This document shows positions 9,634 to 22,225 of a DNA stretch of 64,000 nucleotides, one piece after another (the first letter of the stretch is position 1; each line of letters starts with the position of its first letter). Position numbers and translations under genes: made by a program. The DNA comes from Phytophthora colocasiae. Lineage: Eukaryota; Oomycota; Peronosporomycetes; Peronosporales; Peronosporaceae. The notes under the pieces are model-generated. The model saw only the letters and a program-made list of their open reading frames with translations, made no database searches and had not been told where the DNA came from. Where the stretch lies: positions 310,001-374,000 of the forward strand of contig JAGKQI010000097.1 of NCBI GenBank assembly GCA_018806915.1. The letters are read 5' to 3'.

Positions 9634-12600
9634 TTACATCCCCGGTATGCCCCCCGCCGTCGAGAGCCAATGTCCCACGTCCTCTTGTAACCGAGTCTCC
9701 AGACTTCGAGCAATGTCTTGCCGTTCCGCTACGTATGCGGCCTCTAGAACAGAGCTCCTGCAGTGATCCATCGCATAATTCGCTAACCAGTCTGCCGTTT
9801 TGTTGAATTGCCTGTAATGATGTCTCCAGCTCCTCACTTCGCTGACATCCGCCAATCTTAACGCTGTTCTATACCAGTGTTGCAAGTGCTTCGCCTTGGG
9901 CCCTATCCTGCTGACCATCATTCTCAATATTAGTGCACTGTCCCCAACCACGTGCATCCGCCAGCCCTGTGACTGAGCATGCGCCAGCAATCGTTGCAGC
10001 CCAATAAATTCAGCAATGTTGTTGGTGACGCGTCGCGATCCAAGAGCTGTCGCCGCCGCCCACAATATGCTTGCCTCTCCTGAGTGTAGATCTACTTCGA
10101 CGATGACGCTGCCACTGCCCGCGCGTCCGGGATTGCCTCGTGACCCACCATCAAAGAAACCGATTCGACACACTTGCTGCCTCTCACCCGAGTCACTCCC
10201 CTCCTCCCGCGTCTTCCAGCGCTGGATGACATAACCAGCCACCTTCAGCTTCACAGCGGACTCTGTAGTGAACGGATATAAACCCAGCCTGTATCTACTG
10301 AACGCCTCCCTTACTTCCACCTGCAGCCGCCTCACCGCCCCTCTTAGCGTAACTGTGCGCCCGGCAAGCCCGTACTGCCTCTCTACGTTGTATCTCCAGA
10401 TTGCCGTCAACGTCACCGCACATCCTAAAGACCACATTTCACCCGCCGTGCGGGTCACCTGCTCCCATCTCTCTGTGCTAACCTCCGCGCTTTGTTGAAC
10501 CAGCCACCTCGGTATTCGTGGTAGTTGGAATCCAAAGATCGCTTGAATAATTTCCCCTCTGGCCCCCGCCCCGCGAGCTATTTTCCCCACTTTGAGTCCC
10601 CAGTTCAGAAGTAAGGTGTCCCAAAACGCCTGCGCTGCCGGGCAGTTCCACGCTAAATGAGCCGTGCCGCCAACATTCTCGTGTTGGCACTCTGGTAATG
10701 TGCATTTGTAGCTTCGTTCGCTGCGGTTCCAGATGCGCAGTCTGTTATGCTTCAGGCGCGCTATGTTCTGCGTTTGGTATGCTGTCACCGCCTCCATCTT
10801 GTAAATCCTTTCCCACTTCAGCTTCTTCAAAGCCTGCGCCAGTAGCTCATCCGCTTCCCTCAGTTTCTCCTCCGAGACCGCTAGGGCTGTCCTGACTGTC
10901 TGCAAGCCTTTGGTGGTGACGAGTTTCCTATATTCCCGTCGAGATTGTTGCCACCTCCGCTTCCCTGTCCATAGTGGCCTCATCTTCATCAACCATGGAT
11001 GTGGAACTACTTGTAGTGTCCTCTCCCTCACACCCAGCATTTCTGCCACCGCTCGCTCCAGTGATTGGGCCGTCTCATCTAGCACCACTGTCTGCTCCAG
11101 CGTGCTCCACGTGTGCCGTATTGTCGCTCCCTGGGATGCATCAATCCGGAACACATGGTGGTCATCATCTAAGCTGTGGTGCACCGTTAGTATATCTTCT
11201 TCCGCCTCCACCATCACCAGCTCTGGGTAAGCCGCTATTAAGCTCAGCCCCGCTTCCCTAAACCAGTGAGCGTTATTGCTAGTCATTGGCAAATCGTGTG
11301 CCTGTGGTATTACCATAACTTCACCGCCGGATAGCTGTTCGACTCTCATCAGGTCTGCTACCCGCTTACGCCCGATCCCTCCTACCAGTGATTTGCATGC
11401 CGCCCACCCGATCTCGTCCCCCTGCGCATCTAATAGCGTCAGCTCGTTCAGTTTGAGGTGCATGACCGTGTGTGGAACGCATGTGCCCCTCACTTTCCGC
11501 CGTTCTGCTACCTGTTGTTGCAACTTCGCTTTGATTCCTTCAGCAAAGGTCAATCGCAGACCCCTTGTCGTCCATCTCGTGGTTAAACCCTTACTGTGCT
11601 TCATCTCCGCTCGCAGCAGCTTCATGTTCCCTTCTGGATCATCCTCGCCTTCCCCATGGGTTGCCATTGCCAGCTCCGCCCATGGCCGACCCGTTTCCCG
11701 TAGGCTCGACCGCACCACCACCGCCGGCACTGTAGTACTCGGTACGAGGTGTCCTCCACTGCCGCCGTCCCGTCGCTCCAACACTGTACCTGCTAGCTGC
11801 CTCAGCCGCGTGGTCGCTAACGCCCAATCTCCGACCACTGCCGCGCTCATGGCGATTAATTCTGCCCTGAGGTTGGGTATGCCAAGCCCGCCTTCCTTAA
11901 CCGGGCGCTCCGCCACACACGTTTTTATCCATCCCACTGTCGCCACATCCGGCTCAGTAAAACTTGCCTTCCACACAAAATGCCTAATCCTCACGTCCAC
12001 TCGTTTTACGATCTCGTCTGACGGCCAGGCGTGTCTCGCCACATAGGTGAGCTTGGGGACAATAATGGCATTGGCTATGGAAGCCCTCTGCTGCACCGTA
12101 TTAGTTTTGGTCTCCGCCAGTGCTAGTCTCACTCTCAGCGCCTCACAGGCCTTTTTCCAAGCTTCCTCCGTCGTTGCCTCAGGCCCTGCAATGTGCCCTA
12201 GGTATCGCGTCGAGCCCGCAAGTGCGATCGGGCCCTTCGGCGATTCCGTTTGCCTCCCAGCTTCACTGCTATTAACTCCGGTCCTGTTTTTCCGTAGCTG
12301 TACGGCTACGCATTTCCCCAGATTCAACGTTAGACCCGAGACAGCCGTGAATCGGTTTACCACGGCTATTGCTTCATGCTGCATGCTGCTATGAGCAATG
12401 TAGATGGCGGTATCGTCAGCGTAGCCTGCGACCCTGAGCTGGTCCTTCAGCCCTCCCCCCTCCAGATCTACACCTGCTAGTTCCCTGCTGTCCTCCACCT
12501 CGTCATAAAGTATATCCACCGCCAGGATGAATAGCAGCGGCGCAAGAGGGCAGCCCTGCCGGATCCCGCTCGTGACCTTGACGCTCCTCGACAGACACCC

Positions 12601-14854
12601 ATTCGCCAAGAACCGCACCGTTGTGTTGTCGTGGATGGCCCGTACTATTTCACAAAATTGATCCGGCAATCCTTTCGCCTGCAGAACCTTCAGCAAGAAC
12701 TCTCTGCTTAATGAGTCATAAGCTTTCGAAAAGTCAAGCAGCAGAGCTTGCGCACTGGCCAACCCTGGGTTACTACTGCATTCCTCTGTGGCTGCCTCCA
12801 ACAAATCAATGGCCTCATGTATGTTCCGGCCTGGTACAAAGCCAAACTGCGTCGCATGTACCAGCCCAGTGATATGTCTTCGCACTCGCCAAGCCAAGAT
12901 GCGCGTGAATATCTTGTAGTCCGAGTTGAGCAACGCTATTGGGCGGTAATTGAGAGGATTGTGGCGATCACCCCCTTTAGCTACGCTGGAGATATGGGCT
13001 GTCAAAAAACTTGCAGGGACCGCACCGCGTTCCAGACAGTCATTGTACAGCCGAACAAGCACCGGAACCACTGCATTTTTGTGATCCCTGTACCACTCAT
13101 TGCCCAACTCATCAGGACCACACGTCTTCCCGGCCTTCCCCGCCTTTATCGAGGCCATCACCTCCTCCTTCGTTATTCTCTCCACTATATCACTGTGAGC
13201 TCCTCTTTCCCACTTTGTGCTGTGTCGGCGGATGAATTCCTGTGTCTCCTCGCCTGCACTCGTAGTCTTGTTGAATATGGGCTCCCAACTATCCGCCAAG
13301 ATGTCAGCACTCCCCCCGTTTTTCCTGGGGTTGACCTCGTTGGGGCTCCTGAGTGGGGGCATGACCTTGTCTCCGTACTTCATACAAATTCGACTGAAGA
13401 AATGCCGCGTGGAGGCCTTCGAGCTCCATGTGCTCTTCTGCACTAGGATCCGCCGCCGCCGTTGCCGTCAGGCATCCTGAACTGTCCGAAGTTGCTCTAG
13501 AAGAGTATCTCTGCGGGCACCACTTGAATTCTCGCAGTACCCACATGCCTCTATTCGCTTTTTGAGCCGCCTAATCTTTTGTCGAAAGCTTTGAGTCAAC
13601 CTCCGTCGTGCAGTGCGCTTCAAGTTTCGGATCTCCGCCGCTATCTCTTTCTTGAACTGATCCCACACCGCTACGGTGTCCGTCGGTTCCAGTGTCTCTA
13701 GTCGCTGCCGCAGCAAGTTTAATCGGGTCCCAATTAAGCTGTGTGTTGCAGTTTGCACAAAGTCCGGCACAGGATACAATTTGGGTCTCCTCTGTTGTCT
13801 CACCGGTCCTGTCGGCATGTGCAGTTCCAATAGGACCGCCTTGTGATCAGTGTGCCAAGGCGCATCCTGAGTTGTGACGCTCCTTACCCATTTTTTCCCG
13901 GCCGCCCTCACGTAAAATCTGTCCAACCTTGACGTGGAGACTGCCCCGCTCGCCGCTGTGTGGCGATACGTATGATGAGCATTGGCGAATGCTTCCAATG
14001 CTTTGCGTTCTCTTGATTGTGGAGAATTGAAATATCCAGCGTCCACCATCTCAAGCTTATTCACTAGCCCAACCAACTCGTTCGCACCACAATCCTTCTT
14101 GGTAATCCCGCCTCTTCTGTCCACCTCGCTGCTAAGCACACAGTTAAAATCCCCACCCAGGATTAATTCCCTGTCCTCCGGGTAGGCGATCTGCTGAAGC
14201 TGCTGAAAAAATTTGGATCCTGTCCGCCCCGACCGACGGAGCGTAGATGTTGACTAGCAACACCGGTCTTCCTTTCAGCTCAGCAGTAATCATCACTAAA
14301 TGCGGAGACCACAGATCCTCTCTCCACGCTGCTGTGTCCTTCAGTCCTCCATACGGGTTGACTAATATGGCTACACCGGCTCCCCTGCCGTTGCCCTCCG
14401 ACCAAAAGGATAAGCCCCCCGCTGTGGTATACCTAAATCCCCACATAGCCGCGTAATTTGTTGCCGCAAGTGCGTGCTCTTCCGCCTTGAGATGTGTCTC
14501 TTGTAGAAAGACTACATCACTTACTCCCCTGTCATTCCTCTCCTTTAGCCCCTGCAAATGGGCCCCTAGGTTCTCTAGCTGCATGGCCAGTCCTCTTACA
14601 TTTGTCGACAATATCCCGAGTGTGAGATCGTCGCGCTGCTGCTGTCTCCTCCCACTACTCGTATTTCGTTTCGCCTCCTTCCGTTTGCAACCCTCCAGCT
14701 TCCGGAAGGCCTCTTTCGTCATCCTGCTATGCTCCACCCTCGTGTGTCTCGGGAAGAAGTCCAGTATCCTCGCTTGCTGCCTGGGACCCTCCGCATTTGT
14801 GCATAACTTCACCATCACCATATTACAGGTCATCAGTGTCGGGCCCTGACCCAT
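9634..14854 (-). pseudogene. LINE ORF2: endonuclease-RT-RNase H polyprotein
   Basis: From 14854 on the minus strand the order is as follows. An AP-type endonuclease: STNVRGLAM, then FLQETHL; after a 1-nt frameshift in a T-run near 14210, the SRLDRFYV and TDHKAVLLE motifs. Then an in-frame TGA at 13468-13470. Then a reverse transcriptase with FGFVPGRNIHEAIDLL, LLLDFSKAYDSLSREF, SGIRQGCPLAPLLF and the catalytic AGYADDTAIY box. Then a CCHH-like segment (CTLPECQHENVGGTAHLAWNC written as two blocks, C..C..H..C). Finally a C-terminal RNase H with GFFDGGSRGNPG, NNIAEFIGL, VVGDSALIL and FNKTADWLANYA, so the DEDD set is complete. The RT-RNase H part (9634-13443) is one open frame of 1,269 codons. Full-length ORF2 would be about 1,740 residues. 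The enzyme nicks target DNA and copies its RNA in place. Confidence 0.88.
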
Positions 14855-17800
14855 TCCCCGTGTTTGTCTCCCCAGCCATCGACGTTAAGGCGAGCTGTGC
14901 TTCCTCCTCCTCGTCCTGACCTAAGGAGTAAATGAGCTCCCGCTCGCTGCACAGTCTGTCCTCCTCACACTGCGCTGGTTGCTCCAAGAGCTTCTGGTTC
15001 TCTACAGGTATAGCCGTGTCTGGATGTTTGTTCGACGCTTCTTGCCCCTCTAGAGCTAATTTAGATTGTCGGCGAAGCATTTTGAGCTCATTCCGGGCCG
15101 ATTTCGAAAGTGTCCAGCTGCCCTGTGGCGTCGAGTCCATCCTAGGAAAGCCAAATTTTTGTAAGATGACCTCCCTCGTGCCATCCAATCTTCGTCTGTC
15201 CGTTTCGTACTGTTCAAAACGCCCCTCATCGTAGACGACCGATTGGAAGTGGTGTCCCCCGTCCTCTCTCATACGCAGAACCATCACAAGGGGTAAAACC
15301 CCTTGACCAGTGTAATCTTGGAGCATGTTCAGCGCCTCGTTTGTTTCCATAGGTCGGACTCGTCCGGAGTCTATCGAGTTCCCGGCCGCATCCCCCTCTC
15401 GCACGTACGTGTAGACTTGAAGATATGCTTGCCCATTTACCTGTACCTGGATGACATGCACCGCCTCCCGTACAAAGACTGCCATCGCCTTTAAGTGTGC
15501 AGGACGCACCCAGTAGTGATCTGACACCGTGGATCGGACAGATTTGTCCCTCAGGACTGCGTAATGATTCGCTACCGCACACAGCCTCTCTGCTTGTGTC
15601 ATGTCCCTGTCCTCCCCGTGACCGCAAGCTCTGACCTCCGCGTCAAATTCATCTGGCTGGATCCTAGCCTCAGCCACCAATCCTGCAATCATGCTGTTGA
15701 CTACCCTCTTCTTCATCTCGTTGACAGCGTCGACCTCCGCTCTTGTCGCCGAGAGTGAGCTCATTGGTCTGTTCTTCCGTGAACCATGCATTGCCCACCA
15801 CCCGCAGTGACCTGTGGCCGGAACATCCTCCACTCGCCCCCCTATGATGGCCAGCCATGTATCCAGGGGGGCACCTTCATCTGTCGCTGGCGTCACTTTG
15901 GTCAGCCAGAAGTCTTCGTCCTCCTGCAGCCCCTCCTTGCACTCTATGTACGCATCAACCTGAACGTTTGTCGAGGTGGATCCACCCTTCGGTGTCTCTT
16001 TGCAGGTGGGGACTGTGTGCTCCGCAATGTGTGTCCCGATTTCAGTCTTATCTTCGTGTTCCTTCTCCTGTACCCCTGGGAACTGTAGGTATTGGTGGAT
16101 GTACATTTGGGTGGGGAGCTTACCTCCCTCTGGAGCCGTCTGCATCCTAGCTCCGACTGTCTGCGACTGCTCCAAACTCTCGACTTGCCTTCGTATCTTG
16201 TTTCCTCGCCCAGCCCATAGAGCCTTTTCTTCACTCGGCCACTCCTCCGGAGCCCGCCGTTTTGGCGAAGAGGAATGACATCTCAGGTTGCCTGTCGATA
16301 CTTCCTGTGGGTGCTGCTCCTGCTCGTCCATTTGTGCCTTGCTTCCATTCTCACTCCTCGCACGTCGAGCGGTCGAGGCTTTGGCGCCCGATCTCCTTCC
16401 TCTACTGCCAGACCGCAGAGACCCTGCAGGTTGGAATTGCCCCACTACACGCTTTGTCGGAGACCGACCTCTAATTGGACTGTTCATCTTGGATGCTGTC
16501 CCCAGGTGAAAAGTCCTCGCCGTAATTTTGGCTGGTTCTTTCGTGAGGGGTCCCTGTCGCTCCTCCGGTCGTCCTTCTTCCTCACCCCCGACGTCCATGT
16601 CCTCTGACTGATCGACCTTTGTTGGAGACCTCAACTGCTCCCAGTCCGCTGGCAGCCTGGGCCCATCGGGACTTCTCGAATACACACATCTCGCCGGTGA
16701 TCTCGTCCGCTGTCTGCTTAGTTTCTGCTTGCCTCCTGTCGACTTCTCCCTCCATGACGCTGGCTGGGGAGCCCAGAAGCGTCCTTAGCTGCTGTAGTGT
16801 GCGCGGAATTACCGTCTCCAACCGACCCCCACTCTCCCCGCTTCGTTCCGATGGTAGTGTGTCGTTGAGGACCAGCATGTGGGTCTTCCGTGTCCCCTCA
16901 ACCTCTGCCGTCTCTGCCTTGCAAAATTTGGTTGGGTGCTCCGGGGATAAACAACGCCTACAAGGCCAATTTACCCGGACATCGTGATGCTTGATAACGA
17001 GTTCAGCTCCTCCGCATCGGATGATCGACAGGTCCTTCAGCTTTTTCGGGCACGCCTGCGCCTTGATGCTCACTATCCATTGCTTGTCATTCAAACCATA
17101 ACCGGCCGTGCTCGTGTGACTCATTTCCTGGACGTTCAACTCCAGTTTGGCGGTGAGAATCCAATGAAGATCCTGGGAAGTTACGATGCCACACCTCGCC
17201 TCCGCCGTGAGAAAATAGTAGTCCAGTCTGACTACCTCCTTTGAGATTTTCGCTCGTTCCCGCTGTTGTTCGTAATCCACCAAAGTCAGGAGCTTTCCAG
17301 CCATCGGAATTTTCCAATTGACCCAGCGAGCCGCCGATTGCTTACCCTTGAACGTGACGGTCACCAAGCGCGATGACATGTCCACTGTTATGCGAGAGAT
17401 GTCCTGTTTGAACTGATGAACCTCTTGTTTCTGGGCTTCTGCCGCTTCCGCTCCTGCTTGAATGTGGCTCAATATAATCTGCTTCGTTAGTCCCTCGCCG
17501 AAGCGCTGCCCCGGAGCTAGATGAGCATATAGGGGGTATTCCAGCGCCAGAAAGATGTCCGTAAACCGCGCTAATTCTCCAGCTGTCATGGATTGGAGCA
17601 AAAAGGGTGGTGGCGCAGGTACTTCCAGCTCATGATTGAGAATCGCTAATAGCGCCTGATCCTCCTCTTGGGTCCTCTGCCGGAGTGTTGTCAACGCTAC
17701 AGCTGGCGCTATACAAAGCTCCCTCAGTTTCATTTGCTCCTGTGAAAGAGCCTTAGAACCATGTGACCCCCTGGAAACCGCTCGAAGATATGATCCTGGA

Positions 17801-18594
17801 TCCATAGGGTTGCTTTCCTCGTGTGGCGCACCACGCGGATCAGGTTCAAAGTGAATGAAGCGCATCCGCATCTCTACTTCACTCTGTGGCAATTTTTCCA
17901 ATAACATCCATGTTTTCAGGAGACCTGCAAACTTGGTAAGGTGGCTTGAGTTGTTGAGATCCCAATAGCTCTTAATGCCCTTATATTTCTCTTGTTGTGC
18001 TGGCGTAGCGACATCCGTCCAGAGACTCCTTAATTCGTGCTCGTTGAATTGCATTCCCTCCCTCAACATTTTGGTCCGGAATGCACGGAACCTCCTTTCA
18101 ATTGCAAGATCCCTCAGACGCAGAACGGTCTGAAAGATGTAGTGCATAGGGGCATCTTGCTCCAGATAAACGTACAATTGCTTGAAGGCTGCTTTTCCAT
18201 CTCCTTGTTCCACCTGTCGTGCATTGCCTTCACGTGTCATCTCATTCAGTTTTTTGACTCGTGGTTTGCGTTGTGGGGATAAATTCCCTTAGCCGCGCGC
18301 CCCACCCTCGTGCTTTACAGCTGACGCAGTCGTGCCTTCCCCCGCGACCTCTACCATCGCTGCTGCTTTTTTAGCTTTCTTGCCCACCTTGTGCCAGCCC
18401 TCACCATTGTCGCTCTCAGTTACTCGATCACCCAGCGTCACGTCGCTGGGGCTTTCGTGCGTGTGTCCATTGCGACCAGCTTCTCCTGCCTGCTCCTTGG
18501 CTTCGCCACCTTCCGCGCTCATGGGCCAGTAAGTGCCGACTCTTCGCCTGTTAGACTTAAAGATTGTATACCTGGGGGTTTCTGGGCCTTCCAA
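14823..18594 (-). pseudogene. LINE ORF1: CCHC knuckle and OTU-like domain
   Basis: Reading from 18594 on the minus strand: a polar N-terminus; an in-frame TAA at 18289-18291; then a 552-codon frame (18240-16582) ending in a retroviral-type knuckle CRRCLSPEHPTKFC. The frame shifts near 16680 into a 620-codon frame (16685-14823). In that frame, residues about 287-480 look like an OTU cysteine protease: DVPATGHCGWWAM matches the D..G.C..WA catalytic block and HHFQSVV supplies the C-terminal His. Between lies a basic Ser/Arg region. ORF1 proteins bind the element RNA; the OTU-like part would be a deubiquitinase-type protease (inferred). ORF1 overlaps the start of ORF2 by 32 bp. Confidence 0.7.
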
Positions 18595-18676
18595 CCGCCC
18601 CCCCGATGCAATTTGCTGTCGCTACCCTGGTCTTGATCCCGGAGGTCTTGAGCAGGCGCCGCTAAATTGGGAAGTG

Positions 18677-18690
18677 CAAGATGATATGTA
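18677..18690. repeat. LINE target-site duplication, copy 2
   Basis: Exact second copy of CAAGATGATATGTA (first copy at 9509-9522). Confidence 0.93.
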
Positions 18691-21600
18691 CTGTCCTCGA
18701 GAATCCAAACGTGTCGCTGGCCTACGCGATTCAAGCTCTCTCTGGTGTTCAAGCTTCGGATGAATCGTCATCGGCTCAAGAGAAGGCTTTCGCTACGAAG
18801 AAGAAGGACTTCGGGGGCAAGCGTCGCTTCAACGGCAAGTGCTTCTACTGCAAGAAGCAAGGGCACCGAGAGTTCGAGTGCCGCAAGAAGAAAGCCGACC
18901 AAGAACGAGGGCAAAGCTGCGCAGAGGGAAGCGTCCGACGACTTCTCGTTCATGGCTACGAGTGCGATGACCAAGAGTGAATGGCTCGTCGACTCTGGTG
19001 CAAGTTCGCACATGACCAGCGTCCGGGACAAGTTTGTGTCCATGAAGGAGCTGAAGACGCCAGTCCGCATCACGATCGCGGATGGCTCGAAAATCGACGC
19101 AGTTGCAAAGGGCACCGTCGGGTTGAAGCTGATGGACGGGAAGTCTGTCAAGCTGTCGGATGTCCTGTACATCCCAGAAGTTGAAGGAAGCCTCATCTCG
19201 GTGTCGAAGCTGGCCGAGAGAGGAGTCGTCGCCCAGTTCAGCAAGGACAAGTGTACCTTTCGCTACGGGGACGCTACTGTGATGGAAGCTAAGCGCTGTG
19301 GAAATGTCTACAAGCTGAAGACAGTGGGGGACGAGGTGTGTCATGCTGCAACGACCACTCGTAAGGAGCCATGGGCTGTTGTGCACGCCCGACTCGGCCA
19401 CATCCCGTTCAAGCGTTATGAGAAACTACTTACCATGGCAGAAGGAGTGCCTCGCATTACAAATGGAGTCCCTGGGGACGACGTATGCGCTGGCTGCTGC
19501 ATGGGCAAGATGAAAGCTGACGACTATCCAAGGCATCCGGAGAAGGTCGTCAAGAGTGCAGGTGTGCTTGAACTGGTGCATACGGACGTGATAGGTCCGA
19601 TGCAGACGAGGACACCTGGTGGTTGCACGTACGTTGTGACATTCATTGACGACTACTCACGTCACGTGACCGTCCACTTCATGAAAGCGAAGTCGGAGGT
19701 GCTGTCCAAGTTCAAAATCTACAAGGCAGCGATGGAGAACGCTACGGGCAAGAGTATCAAGCGTCTGCGTTCGGACAATGGTGGTGAATACACCGGTCGC
19801 CAGTTCAACGCGTTCCTCAACCAGCATGGCATCAAGCATGAGAAGACGGTGCCATACACGCCTCAGCAGAACGGTCTGGCTGAGCGCATGAACCGGAGCC
19901 TCGTGGAGATGGCTCGTTGTCTGCTCTACCATGAGAGCGTCAACAAGAAGTGGTGGGCCGAGGCGGTCAACACTGCTGCGTGGATCATCAATCGGATCCC
20001 CAACTCGGTGACTGTGAAGACACCGTTCGAGATTGTGCACAAATCGAAGCCACAGCTCAGGAACGTCAAGGTGTTTGGTGCTCTTGGCTACGCTCACATC
20101 CCCGACGAGAAGCGTCGCAAGTTGGATGCCAAAGCGTTCACATGTCGTTTCCTTGGATACGAGGATGGTGTGAAGGGCTACCGATTCCTCAATGTGTCAA
20201 CGGGTAAGGTGCAAATCGTTCGCACTGTGAAGTTCATCGAAACGACCAATCCCCAGCACCTCATGGTACAGGATGAAGATGAACCAGCAACCAACGTGCC
20301 TGTCATGAGTGGACAACCGTCCAAGGGTTCAATGGAGATTGTTCCGGTCGTTGTTGAAGGTGCTGACGTCATTCCACTTCAACGTGACGTGAACAGTCAA
20401 ATCATCCCTTACGAGTCCACCCATCCCATGATTACTCGTTCGCGTACTCGTAACATCGACGAAATTGACGATCCTGAAGAGGCTGGCGCAACCAAGAAGC
20501 AGATTATCCTGCCGTCAACCACGGGGACCAAGCGTCAGAAGATGACACAAGAAAGGGTTAAACCAAGTGGCGAACGGCTCGCACTTGAAGGTGGCCAAGC
20601 TATGGCTGCATCGGAGGAAGTCCCCAAGACGTATACAGAGGCGACGTCAGGCGAGGACAGCGATGAATGGAAGAAGGCAATTGCAAGTGAATTGGAGTCA
20701 CTTACTGCAAACAAGACATGGAAGCTGGTACCAAGACCGGCTCACCAGCGCCCGATCGGATGTCGGTGGGTGTTCGCGTTGAAGCGCAACGAGAAAGGAG
20801 AAGTGACCCGGCACAAGGCTCGTCTCGTCGCCAAGGGGTACTCTCAGCGTCACGGGATTGACTATGAAGAGACGTACGCGCCAGTGGCATACCTGAATTC
20901 GATCCGTGCTGTGCTGGCTAAGTGCTGTGCTGAAGGATTTGAGATCGAGCAATGCGACGTGGACACGGCGTTCCTGTATGGAAAGCTCGACGAAGAGATT
21001 TACATGGAATTGCCTGAAGGTCTGCGTGAGCTCCTGACGATGGCCGATGCTGAAGGTGAAGAAGACGTCGTCTGCCTACTCCTGCAAAGTTTGTATGGCC
21101 TGAAGCAAGCATCTCGTGTTTGGAACGAGACGATCGATGGTCACTTAAAAGACATGGGTTTCAAGGCGGCTGATGCTGATCCCTGTGTATACACCCGAGG
21201 TGATGGTGACGATGAATGTATCGTGTGTCTTTACGTCGACGACATGCTGATTGCTTCAAAGGACAAGGGTGTCATCGCGTCAGTGAAGGCTGGCATCGCG
21301 GACAAATTCCGGATCAGGACCTCGGACGCGCTCGATTTATTCTCGGGATTGAGATCGACTACGATATGGACAATAAAACATTGGCCATCTCTCAACGCGC
21401 ATATACAGAGTCGATCATCAAGAAATTCCGGTCAAGAAAACGCGAAGCCAAGCCTGATGCCACTGGATCCAAGTCTTCACTTGACCAAGGACGACGGCAC
21501 GCAGACAGAGGAGTACAAGGCCAAGATGAAGTCAAGGCCCTACCGATCGCTCATCGGTAGCCTCATGTATCTGACATGCGGAACACGACCTGACATTGCG

Positions 21601-22218
21601 GTTGCTGTTGCCAAGTTGAGTCGCTTCCTGGAAAACCCAGGTGAGGCGCATTGGAATGCGGGAGTCAAGGTGGTGCGCTACCTGCTGAAGACCAAGGAAG
21701 TGGGTATCATGTACGATGGCCTACTGGGAACTGAGATGACGGCTTACTCGGATGCTGACTGGGCCGGTAACCGTGACGACAGACGCTCAGTGAGCGGAAT
21801 GATGCTCATGATGTGTGGTGCTCCGGTGGTGTGGCGTTCGACGTTCCAGAAGACGGTCGCACTGAGTTCTACTGAGGCAGAGTACATGGCTCTGAGTGAG
21901 TGCATCAAAAAAGTAGTGTGGCTGCGTCGACTACTCAAGGACATTGGTGCAAAGCAAGTGGACCCTACGGTGATCTACGAGGACAACCAGGGTGCCATGG
22001 CTTTGGCGAAGAATGTCGGTTATCAAGCTCGCACCAAGCACATCGACATTCGCTACCATTTCATCCGAGAGAAGATTGCCAGTGGCGAGGTTGAGCTGAC
22101 CTACCAGGAGTCTAAGAACCAACTAGCGGACTACTTGACCAAGGGCCTCTCTTCCAAGACGTTGCGCTACTTGATGGAACGCAGCAACGTCATTCCCAAG
22201 TTCGAGACGTCGAATTGA
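18681..22218 (+). pseudogene. Copia gag 3' end and pol
   Basis: This resumes gag after the LINE and carries the knuckle CFYCKKQGHREFEC. Near 18890 an extra A in an A/G run shifts the frame, after which pol stays open to 22218. Pol order: protease WLVDSGASSHM; pre-integrase finger H..H..CAGCCMGKM; integrase Asp residues in HTDVIGPM and SDNGGEYTGRQF with the catalytic Glu after PYTPQQNGLAERMNRSL; RT with the LYVDDMLIA box; RNase H with SDADWAG, STEAEYMALSE and DNQGAMALAKN. Between about 21316 and 21430 the conserved sequence (LGRARFILGIEIDYDMDN) is in another frame, so two compensating indels scramble 38 residues just after YVDD. All catalytic residues are otherwise kept. Confidence 0.88.
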
Positions 22219-22225
22219 GTGGGGG

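Larger units (their letters stand above)
9523..18676 (-). mobile_element. Non-LTR retrotransposon (LINE) with RNase H
   Basis: A 9,154-bp insertion between two perfect copies of a 14-bp target duplication. Read on the minus strand, its 5' end is at 18676 and its 3' end at 9523. The 3' tail is ACTACTAC-like (ATTACTACTAC) rather than poly(A). It carries ORF1 (CCHC knuckle plus an OTU-like protease domain) and ORF2 (AP endonuclease, RT, RNase H), the order of I/Tad/L1-type LINEs. At least two in-frame stops (18289, 13468) and two frameshifts (near 16680 and 14210) make it inactive. The near-full length and perfect duplication suggest a recent insertion. Confidence 0.9.

Noticed and set aside
11276..12046. 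256-codon plus-strand frame opposite the LINE RT
   Set aside because: No domain; shadow of the 1,269-codon minus-strand frame.
18880..18900. Programmed frameshift between Copia gag and pol
   Set aside because: Copia elements usually encode gag and pol in one frame; one extra A in a purine run explains the shift better. No stop or slippery heptamer plus structure was recognised.
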